DNA from: a virus
Strand: one strand, 5' to 3'
DNA length: 42,368 bases
Virus record (IMG/VR): IMGVR_UViG_3300010885_028387
Span: 1 to 42,368 of that record
Each line of letters begins with the position of its first letter. Within the stretch, counting starts at the first letter, position 1. Below are positions 39,562 through 42,368 of this stretch, in pieces. Made by a program: the position numbers and the translations under genes. The notes beneath the pieces were generated by a model. It saw only the letters and a list, made by a program, of their open reading frames with translations. It was not told the origin of the DNA and searched no databases.

Positions 39562-39571
39562 GTCCGGATAC
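39562..39571 (+). promoter_or_regulatory. GTCCGGATAC element
   Basis: Variant directly after the stop codon and eight bases upstream of the -35 of the promoter at 39579, the only case where both elements meet. Confidence 0.5.
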
Positions 39572-39578
39572 CACCCAA

Positions 39579-39607
39579 TTGACAATCCGCCTAGGTTGTC
39601 CTATACT
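39579..39607 (+). promoter_or_regulatory. Promoter TTGACA-17-TATACT
   Basis: -35 TTGACA 39579-39584, spacer with GCCTAGGTTGTCC, -10 TATACT 39602-39607. No GTGTCATAGCA box; the GTCCGGATAC element lies where that box would be. The leader contains CGACACCA. Drives the gene at 39651. Confidence 0.8.
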
Positions 39608-39650
39608 TCACCCAGACGAGAACGACACCAACCGCAAAGGAGCCGACACA

Positions 39651-40571
39651 ATGACCAACATTCGCACCGACGTCCACGCCCCCTCTTCCGCCGCCTTCGA
39701 TCCGAGCCTCTACGATTGCTACGGCTGCTGGGACGGTAGCCCTGAATTTGTTTGCGTCGGCTTCGATCCGCTCCAAGAGTATCGCGAGCAAATCAAGTCT
39801 CTCGTCGCCCGTGGCTACACGTGCGGCAGGGGCTGCAAGGCAGTCTGCGGCCACTGCGGCGCGAACATCCGCTACTTCGCCCTGCTCGTCCGCGACGACG
39901 TCAAGCAGTTCATCCACGTCGGCGAGCAGTGCCTCGACAACCGCTTTCAGGTCGAGACTGCTGCCGAGTTTCAGAATCTCCGCAAGTCCGCGAAGCTGAA
40001 CCGCGAGCGGGCTACCCGCGACGAGCGGATCGAGTCCCTCCGCCAGAACCCGGCGATCGCCCGTCTCCTCGACGGCGGAAGGGACGTCGAGGCCAGCGAG
40101 TTCCTCTACGACGTCCGGAGCAAGGCTCTCGAATACGGGCGTCTCAGCGACGGCCAGATCGCAGCCGTGGAGCGGGCCTTCGCGCAGATTGCCCGCCGGG
40201 AGCAGTGGGCGGCGGAGCGGCGTGCGGAAGCTCTCCGTCTGGCTGAGGCTGGCGTCAAGGCACCGGAGGGGCGTGTCGAGGTGACTGGCGTGGTGCTGTC
40301 GGCCAAGGAACACCAGAGCCAGTTCGGCACCGCGATCAAGATCGTGGTCAAGTCGGACGACGGCTGGAAGGTCTGGACGACCGCCCCGGCGTCGCTGTTG
40401 ATCAACGTCGATGCCGCAGCCGTGAAGTCTGCCACGACGGTCATCGATGAGGTCCGCGAGGCTCTCGTCGGCAAGCGGATCAAGTTCGTGGCCGCTCTCA
40501 CTCGAAGCCCTAGCGACGCCGCCTTCGCCTTCGGCAAGCGGCCCACGAAGGCCTCGTTCGTCGCGGCTTGA
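39651..40571 (+). CDS. Multi-domain phage protein with zinc site and OB-like end (306 aa)
   Basis: ATG 39651 with AAAGGAGCCGACACA, almost the same leader as the gene at 30401. N-terminal half has YTCGRGCKAVCGHCGANIRYFALL and HVGEQCLD, a probable zinc-binding module found in actinophage and other phage accessory proteins. A charged helical middle (about 120-210) follows, then a beta domain GRVEVTGVVLSAKEH...TAIKIVVKSDDGWKVWTTAPASLL with the shape of an OB fold. A nucleic-acid role is plausible; not established. Confidence 0.7.
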   Translation: MTNIRTDVHAPSSAAFDPSLYDCYGCWDGSPEFVCVGFDPLQEYREQIKSLVARGYTCGRGCKAVCGHCGANIRYFALLVRDDVKQFIHVGEQCLDNRFQVETAAEFQNLRKSAKLNRERATRDERIESLRQNPAIARLLDGGRDVEASEFLYDVRSKALEYGRLSDGQIAAVERAFAQIARREQWAAERRAEALRLAEAGVKAPEGRVEVTGVVLSAKEHQSQFGTAIKIVVKSDDGWKVWTTAPASLLINVDAAAVKSATTVIDEVREALVGKRIKFVAALTRSPSDAAFAFGKRPTKASFVAA

Positions 40572-40578
40572 CCAAATT

Positions 40579-40588
40579 GTCCGGACTC
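40579..40588 (+). promoter_or_regulatory. GTCCGGACTC element
   Basis: Variant after the stop codon, 47 bases before ATG 40626. TTGACC (40568-40573) and TTACCA (40591-40596) with a 17-base spacer bracket it, so it lies in the position of a promoter spacer. Confidence 0.4.
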
Positions 40589-40625
40589 GTTTACCATCCC
40601 ACCCCCAACGAAGGAGAGGTCACCG

Positions 40626-41054
40626 ATGAGCTTCACAGCATTCCACTGCACGTGCCAGAAGTGCCGCAAGCGGTTCTGGGCTTACCCCAACCGCAAGGGT
40701 TCGAGCGGCACCTATCCAAAGTTCTGCTCGCGTGCCTGCTACACGGCAGACGTCAAGCAGACGGCGGAGTGCAACCGTCTCAGGCGAGAGCGGAAAGAGC
40801 AGTCGACCGTTCGCGTCCCGGCAGCGTTCTTCGCGGATCACGAGTCGCGAGACTGCGAGCCGTACTGCGAGCCGGTCAAGCGTGCCGGTCGCTATGTCTG
40901 GCTCAAGCTCGACGACCCCGGCCTCGAAGAGTTGCTCAGCGATGCCCGTCACTACGCCGACCCGACGTGGACTCTCGACCCGTGCTACTTCGGCCTCAAG
41001 CGGTCCGCAGTGGCGACGGTCAAGGCGATCGAGGCGGCTCAGGTCAGCAAGTAA
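40626..41054 (+). CDS. Zinc-ribbon protein (142 aa)
   Basis: ATG 40626 with GAAGGAGAGGTCACCG upstream. N-terminus MSFTAFHCTCQKCRKRFWAYPNRKG...KFCSRACYTAD forms a CxC..C and CxxxC zinc ribbon of the treble-clef type. The C-terminal part is helical. Probably binds nucleic acid; no family name known to me. Confidence 0.62.
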   Translation: MSFTAFHCTCQKCRKRFWAYPNRKGSSGTYPKFCSRACYTADVKQTAECNRLRRERKEQSTVRVPAAFFADHESRDCEPYCEPVKRAGRYVWLKLDDPGLEELLSDARHYADPTWTLDPCYFGLKRSAVATVKAIEAAQVSK

Positions 41055-41080
41055 CACCACCAACAGCAAAGGGGCTACCA

Positions 41081-41335
41081 GTGAACAGCTACGCAATCAT
41101 CAACGACACAGCGGTCCTCGATCAGGCTCTGAGCCTGTGCCGGGGCAGCTACCAGCGTGACATCCTCTTGGGTCGCGAGTCTCTGTCTGGCTCGACGCTC
41201 AGGGGCAAGGCCAAGAGTTACGGCGGCAAGTACAAGGCGTCTGCCGCCTCGATCCTGCGGAAGTGCCAGCAGGCCGGTCTCGCGGTTCGCGAGGAGGCTG
41301 GACTGCGGGGCAAGCGGCTCGTGGTCGTCGGTTAG
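41081..41335 (+). CDS. Small winged-helix-like protein (84 aa)
   Basis: GTG 41081 in the CCAGTGAAC context with AAAGGGGCTACCA upstream. LDQALSLCRGSYQRDILLGRESLSGSTLRGKAKSYG and a KASAASILRKCQQAGLAVREEAGLRGKRLVVV end. The C-terminal helix-turn-wing resembles the protein at 39007. DNA binding is plausible. Confidence 0.55.
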   Translation: MNSYAIINDTAVLDQALSLCRGSYQRDILLGRESLSGSTLRGKAKSYGGKYKASAASILRKCQQAGLAVREEAGLRGKRLVVVG

Positions 41336-41344
41336 TACGGACTC
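41335..41344 (+). promoter_or_regulatory. GTACGGACTC element
   Basis: Variant overlapping the stop codon (TAG) and 39 bases before GTG 41374, with leader ATTCACCCCCAACACCGAAGGAG. Confidence 0.45.
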
Positions 41345-41373
41345 ATTCACCCCCAACACCGAAGGAGCTACCA

Positions 41374-41673
41374 GTGAACATCGTCCTAGACGCCGACACG
41401 AGCGACTGCCCCGGAGCGATTTGCAAAGTGCTGGACTCGACCGAGTCTCGCTCGATCCTTGTGCAGCAAGACACCGACGCGCCGGGCGTGGCTTCGGCTT
41501 TCGGATGGTCGCCCCGGTACGTGAGTTCGATCGCTGGGTGCAAGCACCTGACGACTGACGGCACGATCGACTGCCAAGAGTGCGGAGCGAAGGCGATCCA
41601 GTTCATCGAGTCTGCGGTGGAGTTCTTGAACGACAACGACGGGGCCGTCGCGGACGATCCCGGCTACTTCTGA
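41374..41673 (+). CDS. Small Cys-containing protein (99 aa)
   Basis: GTG 41374 in the CCAGTGAAC context. CPGAICKVL near the start, CKHLTTDGTIDCQECGAKAIQ in the middle, which is a plausible zinc finger. The rest is alpha/beta with an acidic end. No family recognised. Confidence 0.55.
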   Translation: MNIVLDADTSDCPGAICKVLDSTESRSILVQQDTDAPGVASAFGWSPRYVSSIAGCKHLTTDGTIDCQECGAKAIQFIESAVEFLNDNDGAVADDPGYF

Positions 41674-41687
41674 AAGGTAGGTGAGCA

Positions 41688-42035
41688 GTGGAGACGATCG
41701 ACATCGGCAACGCGACGATCCTGCTCGATGCCGTGGACACTGACCGCGATGGGCGGACTGTCTACGGCTACTCGATCCGGATCGATGGAGTCGAGCCGAC
41801 GCATCAGGCTCGCGACTTGAGGAGCGGCTGTCAGGGCGGCACGGAGCGAGAGGGACTTGCGAGTCTCCTGTCGTTCCTGTCGGCAGCAGCAGAGTCTCGG
41901 CAGTACCGGGAGCGGACCGGACGAGAGGGCGACAACGAAGCATTTTTCCCGGCGGAAATCGTTGACTGGGCGTGCCAGTACAGCGAAGCGATTGCGGTGG
42001 CATCACTCGAACTTGAAGGAGGTGACCAGTGTTGA
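41688..42035 (+). CDS. Protein of unknown function (115 aa)
   Basis: GTG 41688 with AGGTAGGTGAGCA upstream. A beta opening (IGNATILLDAVDTDRDGRTVYGYSIRIDG) is followed by a helical part (GLASLLSFLSAAAESRQYR) and an acidic end. No family recognised. Its 3' end overlaps the next gene. Confidence 0.55.
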   Translation: METIDIGNATILLDAVDTDRDGRTVYGYSIRIDGVEPTHQARDLRSGCQGGTEREGLASLLSFLSAAAESRQYRERTGREGDNEAFFPAEIVDWACQYSEAIAVASLELEGGDQC

Positions 42036-42283
42036 ATGTGCGAGTCGAACATACGGATACATTTGCCGGAGAGGCCAACTACTCATGGGTGAATCGCCAC
42101 GAGTTCGAGGCTCTCGACAACGCAAGCCGCAGAACACTTGTTCGGCGTGCGAAGGCGGAGTGCGGACTGACGAACGTCCCCTGTGACGTGACTGAATGGG
42201 GGGACGATATCACGATCCAGCCTCGTGGGCTGTGTCAAATCGTCTTCATCACTTGCGAGACGAAGGCGGAGGAAGACCAGTGA
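42029..42283 (+). CDS. Conserved small phage protein (84 aa)
   Basis: GTG 42029 with GAAGGAGGTGACCA upstream and overlapping the previous gene by seven bases. VRVEHTDTFAGEANYSWVNRHEF then a helical RRAKAECGLTNVPCDVTEWGDDITIQPRGLCQIVF: the pattern of a small phage protein family common in planctomycete and proteobacterial phages; function unknown. Confidence 0.62.
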   Translation: MLNVRVEHTDTFAGEANYSWVNRHEFEALDNASRRTLVRRAKAECGLTNVPCDVTEWGDDITIQPRGLCQIVFITCETKAEEDQ

Positions 42284-42368
42284 GCAAAAACCTGATCCAT
42301 GTGATTCACCCCTATTGGGATCACGGCAGTCTCATGTTCGACGACCCGAGTGTTGGCCTTGAGAAGGA
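42280..42368 (+). CDS. DUF6717-like protein, cut by window end (29+ aa)
   Basis: GTG 42280 coupled to the preceding stop. MSKNLIHVIHPYWDHGSLMF then FDDPSVGLEKE matches the start of a small phage family (PYWD...WVFDD..VGL, DUF6717 from memory). Only the N-terminal part is present; the 3' end lies beyond the window. Confidence 0.6.
   Translation, partial: MSKNLIHVIHPYWDHGSLMFDDPSVGLEK

Noticed and set aside
39591-40313. 240-residue minus-strand open frame over the gene at 39651
   Set aside because: Shadow of the plus-strand zinc/OB-like gene; no ribosome binding site.
1-42368. tRNA genes or CRISPR arrays
   Set aside because: I saw no cloverleaf with a T-loop GTTCRA and CCA-proximal stem, and the short repeats seen are dispersed promoter-type elements, not regularly spaced direct repeats.

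Overview
The window looks like about 42 kb of a tailed-phage or prophage genome with siphovirus-type architecture and a high-GC, GATC- and CGA-rich composition. The host cannot be proved from sequence. The style of several tail-region proteins (for example the product starting at 18814) and the strong GGAGGTGA ribosome binding sites resemble phages and prophages of Planctomycetes; this is an inference of modest confidence. A tyrosine integrase suggests a temperate or integrated element. Portal, terminase, DNA polymerase and lysis genes are not seen and would lie outside the window.

Layout. (1) 1-20621, plus strand, late module: a 1719-residue multi-module protein, a small zinc-ribbon protein, an HK97-fold major capsid protein, a head protein, a GT-A-type glycosyltransferase, head-tail connector genes, a tail terminator, two tandem tail-tube paralogs, a tail-assembly chaperone pair joined by a -1 frameshift (slippery G_GGA_AAC), a 1754-residue tape measure, several distal-tail or unknown genes, then a small HExxH protein, a dATP/dGTP-diphosphohydrolase-like protein and a dCMP-deaminase-like protein. 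It ends at a strong bidirectional hairpin. (2) 20688-22102: an integrase and a 79-residue protein on the minus strand, with a perfect 16-bp inverted repeat upstream of the integrase and a hairpin in the divergent region. (3) 22103-42368, plus strand: about 50 mostly tiny genes packed by ATGA/GTGA overlaps. Recognisable members are two HTH proteins, a DUF3310 protein, PhoH, a MoxR-like AAA+ ATPase with a VWA-like partner, GNAT, and several Cys-rich zinc-finger-like proteins.

The most interesting signals are regulatory and repeated. A family of near-identical sigma70-type promoters (TTGACA, 17-bp spacer, TATACT) carries a CCTAGG-centred palindrome inside the spacer and a shared GAGACACCA box in the 5' leader. 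Six of these promoter copies are preceded by GTGTCATAGCA at spacings that differ by about whole helical turns. A second oriented element, GTACGGATAC and close variants, sits directly after stop codons and 30-47 bases before most other small genes. Together these look like a phage-specific regulon scattered through the accessory array. At the protein level, the first gene is a chain of domains separated by five copies of a two-Cys linker motif, and the MoxR/VWA-like pair with PhoH next to it is a candidate uncharacterised ATPase system.
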